Notes: a model not told the origin generated them from the letters alone. Shown: positions 26,266 through 34,829, counted from the first letter of the stretch. The stretch is DNA of 64,000 nucleotides from Micromonospora sp. FIMYZ51 (GCF_038246755.1 NZ_CP134706.1:434001-498000); one strand, 5' to 3'. Made by a program: numbers and translations.

Positions 26266-26673
26266 GTGCAGCATGCGCCGGTCATCGTCAGCCTGCCGAT
26301 CGCCGATCGACGGGTCGCCCACGACTTCTACCGGGACGCGCTCGGTCTGGTCGGCATCGGGGAACCCGCCGAGGACGGGCTGCCCGAGCCGTTGCAGTTC
26401 GAGGTGAACGACGGTCTGCGGCTGATGCTGGTGCCGACCGGGGGCTTCGGCTGGGTGCTCGGTGGGCGGGAGGTGGCCGACGCTCGGCACAGCGAATGCG
26501 TCCTCGGGCTGAGCGCGACCGGGCCGGATGAGGTCGACGACCTGATCAAGCGGGCCCGGAACGCCGGCGCCGAGGTGGTTACCGAGCCCGGCCAGCAGCC
26601 CTGGGGGTACGCGGGCACCTTCGCCGATCCAGACGGCCACGTGTGGATGGTCGCCGTCACGGCGGGCACCTGA
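26266..26673 (+). CDS. Glyoxalase/bleomycin-resistance (VOC) family protein
   Basis: 135 residues. Two beta-alpha-beta modules: VIVSLPIADRRVAHDFYRDALGL at the N terminus and FADPDGHVWMVAV at the end, with ECVLGLSATGPDEVDDLIKRARNAGAEVV between. Metal or ligand chemistry cannot be told from sequence. GTG 26266 has GGAGG six bases upstream. It stands alone; the gap 26674-26938 after it holds the promoter of the next operon. Confidence 0.85.
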   Translation: MQHAPVIVSLPIADRRVAHDFYRDALGLVGIGEPAEDGLPEPLQFEVNDGLRLMLVPTGGFGWVLGGREVADARHSECVLGLSATGPDEVDDLIKRARNAGAEVVTEPGQQPWGYAGTFADPDGHVWMVAVTAGT

Positions 26674-26838
26674 CGACACCTGACGCGTTCCAGGGTGCGG
26701 GCGCGGGTGCCGAGCAGGTCGCGCGACTTCGCCGCCGACGTGATCTCCACCGTCACGTTCTGCCTTCCCGTGGCGTTGACCATGGTGACGGCACCCGGGC
26801 GGGACCGCCACGTTCGGTGTGGTCGCGTCTACCGCGAG

Positions 26839-26863
26839 GTTTGTCCGGTGCGGGCCGGGGTAC
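26839..26863 (+). promoter_or_regulatory. Sigma-B/H-type stress promoter for the DUF2231-Hsp20 operon
   Basis: GTTT (26839-26842), 15 bases, GGGTAC (26858-26863): an exact match to the pattern GTTT-N14-16-GGGTAC of Streptomyces SigB/SigH-type sigma factors. It lies 76 bp before the first gene. The operon content (Hsp20) fits a stress regulon. Confidence 0.7.
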
Positions 26864-26938
26864 GGCTCCACTGCGCGAAAGACGCCGCCATGACGCCGCA
26901 GTGACAAGCAGAACGCAGGAAGCAGTGGAGGCCCGGAG

Positions 26939-27445
26939 ATGGAGAGTCGACTCAAGATCCTGGGTCACCCCGTCCACCCGATGCTTGTGATGTTCCCGGT
27001 CGCCCTGCTGACCACGGCCGTGCTCTTCGACATCATCGACACCGTCGGTGGGCCGGACTTTCTCGGCGAGGTGGCGTACTGGAATCTCACCGTGGGCCTG
27101 ATCGGCGGCCTGCTGGCTGCGGCGGCCGGACTGTTCGACCTGTTGGCCATCCCCGCCGGCACCCGGGCCAAGCGGGTGGCGCTCACCCACGCCGCCGCGA
27201 ACGTCGCGGTGATCCTGCTCTTCGCCGCGGTCTGGGTGGTGCGGCTCAACGCCGATTCGCGGGGTGCCGGTGGGGCGCTGATCGCCATCGAGGTGGTGGC
27301 GCTCGGCATCCTCGGCGTGAGCGCCTGGCTCGGCGGCGAACTGGTGGACCGGCTCGGCGTGGGCGTCGACTCGGACGCCAACCTGGACGCGCCAAGCTCG
27401 TTGCGGTCGAGCCCGGCGAGCCAACGGATAGGAGACGTGCGATGA
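26939..27445 (+). CDS. DUF2231 membrane protein
   Basis: 168 residues with four hydrophobic spans. The N-terminal LKILGHPVHPMLVMFPVALL, with two His-Pro pairs, is typical of DUF2231. Function unknown; heme or redox roles have been suggested for relatives. The stop overlaps the ATG of hsp20 (ATGA). First gene after the stress-type promoter. Confidence 0.85.
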   Translation: MESRLKILGHPVHPMLVMFPVALLTTAVLFDIIDTVGGPDFLGEVAYWNLTVGLIGGLLAAAAGLFDLLAIPAGTRAKRVALTHAAANVAVILLFAAVWVVRLNADSRGAGGALIAIEVVALGILGVSAWLGGELVDRLGVGVDSDANLDAPSSLRSSPASQRIGDVR

Positions 27446-27975
27446 GCGGACCGGGACGTGGCTGGCGGGGCGGGCAGCAGGGCTGGGACCCGCTGGGCGA
27501 GTTGCAGTCGCTGCGGGCCGAGCTGAGTCGGCTGGTCGGTGGCCGGCCAGGCCCGCCCGAGGTGGAACTGGGCGAGACCGCCGACGGCTGGGAGGTGGTC
27601 GTCCGGCTGCCCGGGGTGGCCCCCGAGGAGGTCGCGGTGGAGGTGGACGACCGCGAGTTGTGCGTACGCGCCCGGACGGAGGCCGAGGTCAACGCCGACC
27701 ACGGGATTCCCGGCGGCTTCGAGACCCGGGGCTTCGAGTATCGGGTGCCGCTGCCGGCGCGGGTGGACGCGGACTCGATCGACGCCGTGATGGATCACGG
27801 TCTGCTCCGGGTGCGGCTGCCCCGGGCCAACCGGCCCACGCCGCGCACCATCACCGTCGGCCGCACCGGGCCGCACCGCGCCGGCTTCTCCGGCGGTACG
27901 CCGGTCAGCGTCGACCCGGCGGCGGATCGGGAGCTGCACCAGCCGGATGTCGCCGTCGGCGAGTCCGGCCGGTAA
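27442..27975 (+). CDS. Hsp20/alpha-crystallin small heat-shock protein
   Basis: 177 residues with an alpha-crystallin domain of about 90 residues: GWEVVVRLPGVAPEEVAVEV, then VDDRELCVRARTE, and ending VMDHGLLRVRLPRA. The I-x-I-type tail motif is not clear. Holds unfolded proteins during stress. It overlaps both neighbours, so it is part of the DUF2231-Hsp20-GT9 transcript. Confidence 0.9.
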   Translation: MSGPGRGWRGGQQGWDPLGELQSLRAELSRLVGGRPGPPEVELGETADGWEVVVRLPGVAPEEVAVEVDDRELCVRARTEAEVNADHGIPGGFETRGFEYRVPLPARVDADSIDAVMDHGLLRVRLPRANRPTPRTITVGRTGPHRAGFSGGTPVSVDPAADRELHQPDVAVGESGR

Positions 27976-29092
27976 CGGCCGGCCCGTGGGTCCCCCGGGC
28001 CTGCTCACTCCGGCCGTCGGACGGGTGCCCGACGTGGCCCGGATCGCCGTGTTGCGCGCCAACGCGCTCGGCGACTTCATCTTCGTCCTACCGGCGCTGG
28101 AGGCGCTGCGCGCGGCGTACCCGGCGGCGGAGATCGTGTTGCTCGGCGCGCCGTGGCACGCGGCGCTCTGGCGTGACCGGCCGGGCCCGGTGGACCGGGT
28201 GCTTGTGGTGCCGCCCGCGCCCGGGATCCGCGCGGCGACCGACGGCGAGGCGACGGCCGGCATTGTCGACTTCCTGGCCGACGTCCGCGCGGAGCACTTC
28301 GACCTGGCGCTCCAGTTGCATGGCGGCGGCGCGAACTCGAATCCGCTTGTCGCCGCGCTCGGTGCCCGGGTCACCGCGGGGCTGCGGGCGGAGGACGCCC
28401 CGCCGCTGGACCGCTGGCTGCGCTACGTCTACTACCAGCCCGAGGTGATCCGCTACCTGGAGGTGGCGGCGCTTGTGGGTGCCCCGGCCACCACGATCAT
28501 CCCGACCTTGGCGGTGACCGACCCGGACCGCGCCGAGGCGCGGCGCGTGCTCGGTGCGCCGGAGCGTCCCCGGGTGGCGCTGCACCCGGGGGCGACCGAC
28601 ACCCGGCGGCGCTGGCCCACCGACCGGTTCGCCGGGGTGGCCCGAGTGCTGCACGCCGACGGGTACCAGGTGCTGGTCACCGGCACCCCCGCCGAGCAGG
28701 ACGTGGTCGACGAGGTGGTCGCGGCGGCCGGGGTGCCGATCCGGCCGCTGGTGGGCACGCTCAGCCTGGGCGGGCTGGCGGCCTGCTATGCCGACTGCGC
28801 CCTGGTGATCTCCAACGACACCGGTCCGCTGCACCTCGCCGCCGCCGTGGGTGCCCCCACTGTCGGCATCTTCTGGGTCGGCAACCTGATCACCACGGCC
28901 ACCGCGCTGCGGGGCCGGCACCGGCCGATCATCTCCTGGACGGTGCACTGCCCGGTCTGCGGTGTGGACTGCACACCCGGCATCTACCCGCACCGGCCCG
29001 GTGACGGTGAGTGCCCGCACCGCGATTCGTTCGTGACGGACGTGCCGGTAGCCGAAGTGCTCGAAGCCGCCCGCGAACTCCTCTTCACGTAA
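27947..29092 (+). CDS. Glycosyltransferase family 9 (heptosyltransferase-like)
   Basis: 381 residues. An N-terminal VLRANALGDFIFVLPALEAL is the GT9 start motif. The C-terminal Rossmann half has HPGATDTRRRWPTDRFAGVA and ISNDTGPLHLAAAVGAPTVGIF for nucleotide-sugar binding. A Cys-rich stretch (HCPVCGVDCTPG...ECPH) near the end is unusual. The relation to ADP-heptose transferases fits the HldE gene across the gap. Start uncertain: ATG 27947 overlaps hsp20 by 29 bases; GTG 27986 and 28025 are options. The TAA stop is the first part of repeat site A. Confidence 0.85.
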   Translation: MSPSASPAGNGRPVGPPGLLTPAVGRVPDVARIAVLRANALGDFIFVLPALEALRAAYPAAEIVLLGAPWHAALWRDRPGPVDRVLVVPPAPGIRAATDGEATAGIVDFLADVRAEHFDLALQLHGGGANSNPLVAALGARVTAGLRAEDAPPLDRWLRYVYYQPEVIRYLEVAALVGAPATTIIPTLAVTDPDRAEARRVLGAPERPRVALHPGATDTRRRWPTDRFAGVARVLHADGYQVLVTGTPAEQDVVDEVVAAAGVPIRPLVGTLSLGGLAACYADCALVISNDTGPLHLAAAVGAPTVGIFWVGNLITTATALRGRHRPIISWTVHCPVCGVDCTPGIYPHRPGDGECPHRDSFVTDVPVAEVLEAARELLFT

Positions 29093-29145
29093 GGAAGGGC
29101 ACCTTATTAACGCCTCAGGTAGAGCACGGGCCCCCTGTTAACACC
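29090..29145. repeat. GGAAGGGCCCC element, site A
   Basis: Two direct half-copies: AAGGAAGGGCACCTTATTAACG at the left, then GCCTCAGGTAGA, then a degenerate ACGGGCCCCCTGTTAACA. It lies between the convergent GT9 and GT2 genes and supplies both stop codons (TAA at 29090-29092 on plus; TTA of TGTTAA on minus). Sites B (35589) and C (41918) share the pattern. Confidence 0.85.
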
Positions 29146-30022
29146 CGGCCTCACGCCCGACCGGACCGTCGCTGAGTACGACCTCCCATGCCTCCACGTC
29201 ACGTTCGGTGACCGTGGTCGGCGACTCCAGGTGGTAGGCGCCGCTGGGCAGGACACCGGCGCCGCCGTGGCGCGCCAACACGGCGAGCTGGGCGGCAACG
29301 TCCTCGCCCTGGTGCGCCGCCGGCACCCGGCGCCAGAATTCGAAGCCACCGGAGTCGACAAGCTTGGCACGGTCGTACAGCACGCATCCGCCGATCCAGG
29401 AGACCTTGTACGCCCGCCAACTATCCGGTGGCAGCGCCAACGCCTCGGTGACGTGCAGCAGGTTCGCCGCGGAATGGATCTGCGACCGGTCCCACTCGGG
29501 GGTGCCCGGTCGGATCCGCTCCGGCTCGGGCCGACCGGTCCACTCCTGGTAGTGCCGGTGCGTCTGGGGCCGTACGTCGTCCAGGTAGGACAGCCCGTGC
29601 ACCGCGTTGCCGACGAAGCCGCAGCCCAGTTCCTCGATCGCGGTGACCAGTCGGCGCAGCGTCCCCGGTTCCAGCCAGACGTCGTCGTCGAGGCAGAGCA
29701 CGTACCGGGCGGCGGACGCGGCAAGCAGGGCGGCCCGGTGTTCGGCCAGGCCGCGCCGGGGCAGCCGGCGGGTCAGCAGCACCGGATGGCCCCGATGCCG
29801 CAGGACCCGGACCATGGTGGCGGTGGCCGGGTGGGCGTACCCGGGTTCGCCGTCGGACTGGTCGCTGACCACCACCCCGAAGCCTGGCACCCCCTCCTGC
29901 GCGGCCAGCCCGGCGAGCGTGACGGCCAGTTCGGCGGGCCGGTCGCGGGTCGGCACCAGCACGTCGAGCAGGCGGTCGGCCCGGAAGTCGCGGTGCGTGC
30001 CGCCGTCCAGCGGTCGGTTCAC
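29138..30022 (-). CDS. Glycosyltransferase family 2
   Basis: 294 residues. GT-A fold: LDVLVPTRDRPAELAVTLAGL at the start, DxD-type motif CLDDDVWLEPGTL, then WIGGCVLYDRAKLVDSGGF and an acidic HQGEDVAAQLAVL helix. The sugar donor is not known. The GTG start overlaps the HldE stop (GTGA), so the two are one operon. The last two residues (GC) and the stop come from repeat site A. Confidence 0.85.
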   Translation of the reverse strand: MNRPLDGGTHRDFRADRLLDVLVPTRDRPAELAVTLAGLAAQEGVPGFGVVVSDQSDGEPGYAHPATATMVRVLRHRGHPVLLTRRLPRRGLAEHRAALLAASAARYVLCLDDDVWLEPGTLRRLVTAIEELGCGFVGNAVHGLSYLDDVRPQTHRHYQEWTGRPEPERIRPGTPEWDRSQIHSAANLLHVTEALALPPDSWRAYKVSWIGGCVLYDRAKLVDSGGFEFWRRVPAAHQGEDVAAQLAVLARHGGAGVLPSGAYHLESPTTVTERDVEAWEVVLSDGPVGREAGC

Positions 30023-32295
30023 GGCGCCTTGCCGGTGAGCGGCGGCGTGGCCGTACCGCCCGGCGGCGCGGTCGCGTCAGGCGGCGGCGCGATCGCCGCA
30101 AGCGGCGGCGTGGCCGTACCGCCCGGCGGCGCGGTCGCGTCAGGCGGCGGCGTGGTCGCCGCGAGCGGTGGCGTGGACTCAAGCGGTGGCGTGGTGGCCT
30201 CACCCGGCGGCGTGGTCGCCGCAAGCGGTGGCGGCGCGGACTCAAGTGGCGCGGTGGGCTCACCCGGCGGCGTGGTGGACTCAAGTGACGGCGCGACGGC
30301 GTCGGCCGTGGCGGGCGGCGGCGTCGGGCTGCCGGCACCGACCTCTGCCGCGCCCTGCTGACCGTACGCCCGGATTCGCTCGATGATCGCTGAGGTGGAA
30401 CGGTCCGGCACGTATCCGAGGGTGCGTACCTGGCCGCCCAGCCGCTGCACCAGCGGTGCCTCCGGCACCAGGTCCGGCGGGTAGTCGCCACCCTTGACGT
30501 ACACGTCCGGACGGATGGCCTCGATCAGCTCGGCCGGTGAGTCCTCCTCGAAGATCACCACATGGTCCACACAGGACAGAGCGGCGAGCAGGGCGGTGCG
30601 GTCCTCGACCGGGTTGACCGGTCGGTCCGGCCCCTTGAGCCGCCGTACGCTGTCGTCGGAGTTGACCGCCACCACCAGCAGGTCGCCGAGGGCGCGGGCC
30701 TGTTCCAGGTAGCGCACGTGGCCCCGGTGCAGCACGTCGAAGCAGCCGTTGGTGAAGACGACGGAGCGGCCCGCCCGACGCTGCTCGGCGATGATCGTGG
30801 TCAGTCCTTCGGCGCCGACCAGCACCTCCCGGCCATTGCCTGCCGGCGTCGGCCGGCCCAGCGCCGCCAGCAGGTCCTCCTGGTGGCAGACGCAGGTGCC
30901 GGTGCTGGCGACGGTGCTCGTCGCGGCGAGCTGCGCCAACTCGGCGGCGGTCGACAGCGGCGCGTCGGCAGCCAGCGCGAGCGTCATGGCCGCCAGGTAC
31001 GCGTCCCCGGCGCCGACGGCGTGGCTGGCCGGCACCGGGGTGCTGTGGCTGCGGGCCGGCCGGCCATCGGCCCCGCCGACCACCGCGCCGTCGGTGTCCA
31101 GGGTCACCGCGACGACGTCCGCGCCGGTGTGCGCGCGTAGCTCGGCCAGTCGGGACTCGGCCAGCACCGCCCGGTCCACGCCGGCACCGGCGTCGGCGTT
31201 CACGGTCACACCGGTGCCGGTCACGCTGAGCCCGTCCCGGGTCATCGCCACCCGCCCCTCGGCCGGGGTGGGCTCGCCGGTCGGCCCGTCGGTACGCCGC
31301 AGTCCGGCACCGCCGGGTGCGGCGCCGACGGTCAACTCGGACGGACCGTCGGCCAGGTCGACCTCCGGATGCTCCAGACGCAGCCGGCGGCCACCGCCAT
31401 CGCGGTCGCCCTCCTGGTGGAGGCTGCCCCGGTGATCACCGTTCTGGTCACCACCGGGGACAGGCTCGTCGTTCGGGGCGGCGCTGCGGCTACCGCCCGC
31501 GGCCGGGGCTACAACTCCCGGGGCTACGGCTCCCGGGGCTACAACTTCCGGGGCTACGGCTCCCGGGGCGACGGCGGGCGGGGGGTTGGCGGCGGCCAGG
31601 GCGACGGTGCCGGCGCGGGCGAGCAGCCGGCTCGCCTCCGCGAAGCTCGGAGTGACCACGGTCGGGGCCAGGCCACGCCAGTCGGCGAGGTCATGCGCGT
31701 CAAGCGCGACAGTGGCGTACCGGGTCCGTTCGGCGACCAGCCAGGCGCGCACCGGCGCGGGCAGCGCACCCAGGCCGTAGTCGCAGATCACCAGGGCCGG
31801 GGCGGCACCACCGGCGGCGGCCTGCAACTCCTCGGTCGCACATTCGAGCGCGGTGAGCAGGCAGTCCACCCCGAGATCGTTCAGCGGATCGTCCGGTTCG
31901 CCGGAGTCCTCCCGCAACAGGATCTGGTCGCCGGCCAGCATCCGGCGCTTGACCGGCGTGGGACGGCCGGGCTGGCTGACCGTACGGTCCCAGACTCCCG
32001 CCCGGTCCAGACAGTCGTGCAGCTCGTCACCGGCGGCATCCGCCCCGACGGGTGCCACCAGCGCCGACCGCCCGCCAAGCGTGGCGATGTTGACGGCGGT
32101 GTTGGCGGCTCCGCCCGCAGCGGAGATGCGGCGGCGCAGAGTGAGCACCGGTGCCGGGGCCTCCCGACACAGCCGGTCCGAGTCGGCGAACCGCCATTCA
32201 TCGAGCATGGCGTCACCGATCACCAGCACCGGGCGCCCACGCCAGCTCTGCACGACGTCGGCGAGTCGGAGATGGTCCGCTGCTGCTCGTGCCAT
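30019..32295 (-). CDS. hldE: Bifunctional heptose-7-phosphate kinase / heptose-1-phosphate adenylyltransferase, expanded
   Basis: 758 residues, against about 475 in most HldE. The ribokinase-like half starts VLVIGDAMLDEW (residues ~23-34) and carries GAGD (428-431). It is split at about 235-378 by a low-complexity insert (AVAPGAVAPEVVAPG, then polar). The nucleotidyltransferase half has FTNGCFDVLHRGHVRYL (514-530). A Pro/Thr/Ala-rich tail from 655 contains a 21-residue repeat. The pair of activities makes ADP-D-glycero-beta-D-manno-heptose for surface glycans. Active-site motifs are intact. The insert and tail coincide with DNA minisatellites, which suggests growth by slippage. Confidence 0.85.
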   Translation of the reverse strand: MARAAADHLRLADVVQSWRGRPVLVIGDAMLDEWRFADSDRLCREAPAPVLTLRRRISAAGGAANTAVNIATLGGRSALVAPVGADAAGDELHDCLDRAGVWDRTVSQPGRPTPVKRRMLAGDQILLREDSGEPDDPLNDLGVDCLLTALECATEELQAAAGGAAPALVICDYGLGALPAPVRAWLVAERTRYATVALDAHDLADWRGLAPTVVTPSFAEASRLLARAGTVALAAANPPPAVAPGAVAPEVVAPGAVAPGVVAPAAGGSRSAAPNDEPVPGGDQNGDHRGSLHQEGDRDGGGRRLRLEHPEVDLADGPSELTVGAAPGGAGLRRTDGPTGEPTPAEGRVAMTRDGLSVTGTGVTVNADAGAGVDRAVLAESRLAELRAHTGADVVAVTLDTDGAVVGGADGRPARSHSTPVPASHAVGAGDAYLAAMTLALAADAPLSTAAELAQLAATSTVASTGTCVCHQEDLLAALGRPTPAGNGREVLVGAEGLTTIIAEQRRAGRSVVFTNGCFDVLHRGHVRYLEQARALGDLLVVAVNSDDSVRRLKGPDRPVNPVEDRTALLAALSCVDHVVIFEEDSPAELIEAIRPDVYVKGGDYPPDLVPEAPLVQRLGGQVRTLGYVPDRSTSAIIERIRAYGQQGAAEVGAGSPTPPPATADAVAPSLESTTPPGEPTAPLESAPPPLAATTPPGEATTPPLESTPPLAATTPPPDATAPPGGTATPPLAAIAPPPDATAPPGGTATPPLTGKAP
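30035..30165. repeat. 63-bp minisatellite in the hldE 3' end
   Basis: A 63-bp unit starting AGCGGCGGCGTGGCCGTACC recurs at 30038 and 30101 with two differences, encoding a 21-residue Pro/Ala repeat. Partially diverged related units continue to about 30300. Confidence 0.85.
31505..31570. repeat. 15-bp tandem repeat in the hldE insert
   Basis: Units GGGGCTAC(AA/GG)CT(C/T)CC repeat at 31505, 31520, 31535, 31550 with a partial fifth. In frame they encode the VAPGAVAPEVVAPG segment that splits the kinase domain. Confidence 0.88.
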
Positions 32296-32366
32296 GCCGG
32301 CGGATCCCCCGGGCCGGCGGGGTCAAACCTGCCGCCGGCAAGCGACGCGGACCACGCCAGGAGGCC

Positions 32367-32391
32367 GTTTCGGGCGTTCCAGGGCGGGAAC
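32367..32391 (+). promoter_or_regulatory. Sigma-B/H-like promoter of the DJ-1/PfpI gene
   Basis: GTTT (32367-32370), 15 bases, GGGAAC (32386-32391), one mismatch to GTTT-N15-GGGTAC, placed 33 bp before the ATG. The gap 32296-32366 upstream shows nothing else. Confidence 0.5.
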
Positions 32392-32424
32392 CGTTTCTGC
32401 TGAACCTCGGAGAGGAGAAACAGC

Positions 32425-32973
32425 ATGACAGCCACGTTGCAGGGCAAACGAGTCGCCTTCCTGGCCACCGATGGTGTGGAGGAGGTCGAGTACGTGCAGC
32501 CGCGCAAGGCGGTCGAGCAGGCCGGTGCCGCCGCCGAACTGGTGTCGATCAAGACCGGCAAGATCACCTCTTTCGAGCATCTGGACCAGTCGACGGCGTA
32601 CGAGGTGGATGTGACCGTCGCCGACGCGGACCCCGAGCGGTACGACGCGCTCGTGCTGCCGGGCGGGGTGGCCAACCCGGACTTCCTGCGCGCCGACCCG
32701 GACGCCGTACGGTTCGTGCGGTCGTTCTTCGACGCGGGCAAGCCGGTCGGGGTGATCTGCCATGGCCCGTGGACGCTTGTCGAGGCGGATGTGGTGCGCG
32801 GTCGGCGCCTGACGAGCTGGCCGAGCTTGCGTACCGACCTGGTCAACGCCGGTGCCGAGTGGGTCGACGAGCAGGTCGTGACCGACAACGGGCTGGTCAG
32901 CAGCCGCAACCCGGACGACCTGCCGGCCTTCTGCGCCAAGATCGTCGAGGAGTTCGCCGAGGGTCGACACTGA
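32425..32973 (+). CDS. DJ-1/PfpI family stress protein (glutaminase-like fold)
   Basis: 182 residues of the DJ-1/PfpI superfamily: KRVAFLATDGVEEVEYVQP at the start (with an acidic residue as in the catalytic Glu), DALVLPGG, and the nucleophile elbow VICHGPWTLVEA with the reactive Cys. Members act as proteases, glyoxalases III or deglycases. The length suits the single-domain YhbO/PfpI type. GAGAGGAGAAAC precedes ATG 32425. A stress-sigma-like promoter lies just upstream. Confidence 0.9.
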   Translation: MTATLQGKRVAFLATDGVEEVEYVQPRKAVEQAGAAAELVSIKTGKITSFEHLDQSTAYEVDVTVADADPERYDALVLPGGVANPDFLRADPDAVRFVRSFFDAGKPVGVICHGPWTLVEADVVRGRRLTSWPSLRTDLVNAGAEWVDEQVVTDNGLVSSRNPDDLPAFCAKIVEEFAEGRH

Positions 32974-33000
32974 CCGCCGGACGCCTTCGATCGTGGGGCT

Positions 33001-33032
33001 CGCGACCCTCGCCCGCACGGGCGAGGGTCGCG
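33001..33032. terminator. Bidirectional hairpin between convergent genes
   Basis: CGCGACCCTCGCCCG / CGGGCGAGGGTCGCG, a perfect 15-bp stem with a minimal loop, 28 bp after the DJ-1/PfpI stop and 47 bp after the Nudix stop on the other strand. Confidence 0.88.
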
Positions 33033-33078
33033 TCCGGTTTCGGGAGGCGTCTCTCTGCGACGATGCTCCGCGCCGGCC

Positions 33079-33570
33079 CTACTTCAGGATCAGGCGGTTG
33101 GTCTGCTCGAAGACGTCCAGGTCGGCGAGGGTCTCCGAGACGCTGGCGGAGAGCGGGTACGGCATCGCTTCGCGGTGGAAGAACCCGGCGTCGCTTGTCT
33201 CGTCGGTGACCCGGGCCAACTGACCGTCCCACTCCTCCACCCGGAACGCCGTGGTGAAGATCTGGTACGTGTGGCCGTACATGTTGGTGTGGGTGCGGTC
33301 CGGGCCGGTGTAGAGCGCGAAGGCGCTGACCCGCAGGGCGCGCAGGCCGGTCTCCTCGCGTACCTCCCGCACGGCGCAGTCGGCGATCGACTCGCCGAGT
33401 TCCATGGCCCCGGCGGGCATCGCCCACTGCCCGTTGTCGGAGCGACGGATCAACAAGATCCGGGCCGCGTTGTCGCGGACCACGGCACGGGCGCCGACGA
33501 ACATCAGCGTCCGGTCGCCGGCCAGCGCGCGTAGCTGCCCGACGTACGAATCAGCCCAGGAGATGCTCAC
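33079..33570 (-). CDS. Nudix hydrolase
   Basis: 163 residues. The Nudix box is complete: GAMELGESIADCAVREVREETGL. It cleaves nucleoside-diphosphate-linked substrates with Mg2+. A short N-terminal helix (SWADSYVGQLRALAG) precedes the fold. GTG 33570 is chosen by family length; the open frame continues upstream but is low-complexity. Substrate cannot be told. Confidence 0.88.
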   Translation of the reverse strand: MSISWADSYVGQLRALAGDRTLMFVGARAVVRDNAARILLIRRSDNGQWAMPAGAMELGESIADCAVREVREETGLRALRVSAFALYTGPDRTHTNMYGHTYQIFTTAFRVEEWDGQLARVTDETSDAGFFHREAMPYPLSASVSETLADLDVFEQTNRLILK

Positions 33571-33738
33571 CCGGACAAATTTACGGCGGCGGCCCGCGTA
33601 CGACGGCCCGGATCTGCGAAAACAGGCCCGGCGTAACGTTTTTGAGCGCATCATCGCCATTAGGGACAGCGGCCTCGCACAGACCTCTCTCCCGGTGGGC
33701 GGCCCCGGCGTTCGCACCGCGCCGGGGCCGCCCTTTTT
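33571..33738 (+). ncRNA. Candidate small RNA ending in an orphan intrinsic terminator
   Basis: A classic terminator, GGGCGGCCCCGGCG / CGCCGGGGCCGCCC followed by TTTTT (33697-33738), points along the plus strand, yet no plus-strand gene lies within 650 bp upstream and that gene already has its own terminator at 33001. Before the hairpin is a less GC-rich stretch with a CCTCTCTCCC segment able to pair with purine-rich ribosome sites. The 5' end is unknown; about 70-120 nt is plausible. Gap 33739-33818 shows nothing. Confidence 0.45.
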
Positions 33739-33818
33739 GCGGGCGACCCGCACTGTCAGTATTGCGAAACTTGTTCGCCTGTGTCCCGGCGATGGGGAAA
33801 TCAACCCACTACCGCCCG

Positions 33819-34829
33819 TTACTCGCTTGCGCTGACCAGCACCTTGCCCACCACGGCGTCCTCCACCGCCTGATGCGCGGCGGCCGTCGCCGACAACGGG
33901 TACCGGTGCAGCGGCAGGCCGGCCTCCTCGCCCACCCGGATGCCGCCCTGTGCGGCAGCCGCCGCCACGTCCACCACCGCCTGTGCCTTGGCCGCCTTCG
34001 GCAGGGTGTAGACCAGCACGAACTGCCAACGGGCGTTCGGCACCATGAGCGGTCGGATCGGCAGGGTCACCTCGTCGCCGCCGTCGTCGGCGTAGACGCA
34101 GACCACCCCGCCGTGGTGGAGCAGTTGGGCGTCGGTGGCGGCGTTGCGGGCGGCGGAGACCTCGACGATCGTGTGGACCCCGTCGGGCGCGACCTTGCGG
34201 ACCTCCTCGACCACGTCCTGGTCCCGATAGTTGATCACCACCGAGGCACCCGCCGCCGCAGCCAGTTGTGCCTTCTCGGCGCTGCTCACCGTGGCGATCA
34301 CGCAGGCATCGGCCCAGGCCGCGAGCTGGATCGCCGCGTTGCCCACCGCGCCAGCCCCGCCCTGCACCAGCACCGTGTGGTCGCTCAACGCGCCCGGGCC
34401 CAGGCTGTCCGGCAGGTACTCACCGGCGGTCAGGCACCGGTGCGCGGTCAGGAACGGGATGCCCAGGCAGGCACCCAACTCGAAGGAGGCGTCACCGAGG
34501 CGGACCGCCTGGCGCACCGGCACCACCGTGTACTCGGTGGCCGTGCCCCAGGGGCGCTGCCAGGCCGCCTCCCAGAGCCACACCCGCTCGCCGATCAGGT
34601 CCTGGTCGACGCCCTCGCCGACCGCCTCGACCACCCCGGCACCGTCCTGCCCGGGGATCTGCCAGCCGGCCGGCAGCGGAAAGCTCCGGCGGGCCTTCCA
34701 GTCGGTCGGATTCACCCCGGCGTACGCGATGCGCACGAGCACCTCGCCCCGGCCCGGCTCGGGCACCGGCCGGTCGACCAGTTCGAGCACCGAAGGGTCG
34801 CCCGTGCGCTCGTAAACGATCGCCTTCAT
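33819..34829 (-). CDS. Zinc-independent NADPH:quinone reductase-like (MDR superfamily)
   Basis: 336 residues. GroES-like N domain (AYAGVNPTDWKARRS, PGQDGAGVVEAVGEGV) and Rossmann domain with VLVQGGAGAVGNAAIQLA as the NADPH loop. Zinc-ligand cysteines of alcohol dehydrogenases are absent, so a quinone-reductase or enoyl-reductase role is likely. ATG 34829 follows GGGAGGAGACGGGG. It stands alone. Confidence 0.88.
   Translation of the reverse strand: MKAIVYERTGDPSVLELVDRPVPEPGRGEVLVRIAYAGVNPTDWKARRSFPLPAGWQIPGQDGAGVVEAVGEGVDQDLIGERVWLWEAAWQRPWGTATEYTVVPVRQAVRLGDASFELGACLGIPFLTAHRCLTAGEYLPDSLGPGALSDHTVLVQGGAGAVGNAAIQLAAWADACVIATVSSAEKAQLAAAAGASVVINYRDQDVVEEVRKVAPDGVHTIVEVSAARNAATDAQLLHHGGVVCVYADDGGDEVTLPIRPLMVPNARWQFVLVYTLPKAAKAQAVVDVAAAAAQGGIRVGEEAGLPLHRYPLSATAAAHQAVEDAVVGKVLVSASE

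Noticed and set aside
26695..26904. A 69-residue frame before DUF2231
   Set aside because: It covers the predicted stress promoter, has no ribosome site and no coding bias.
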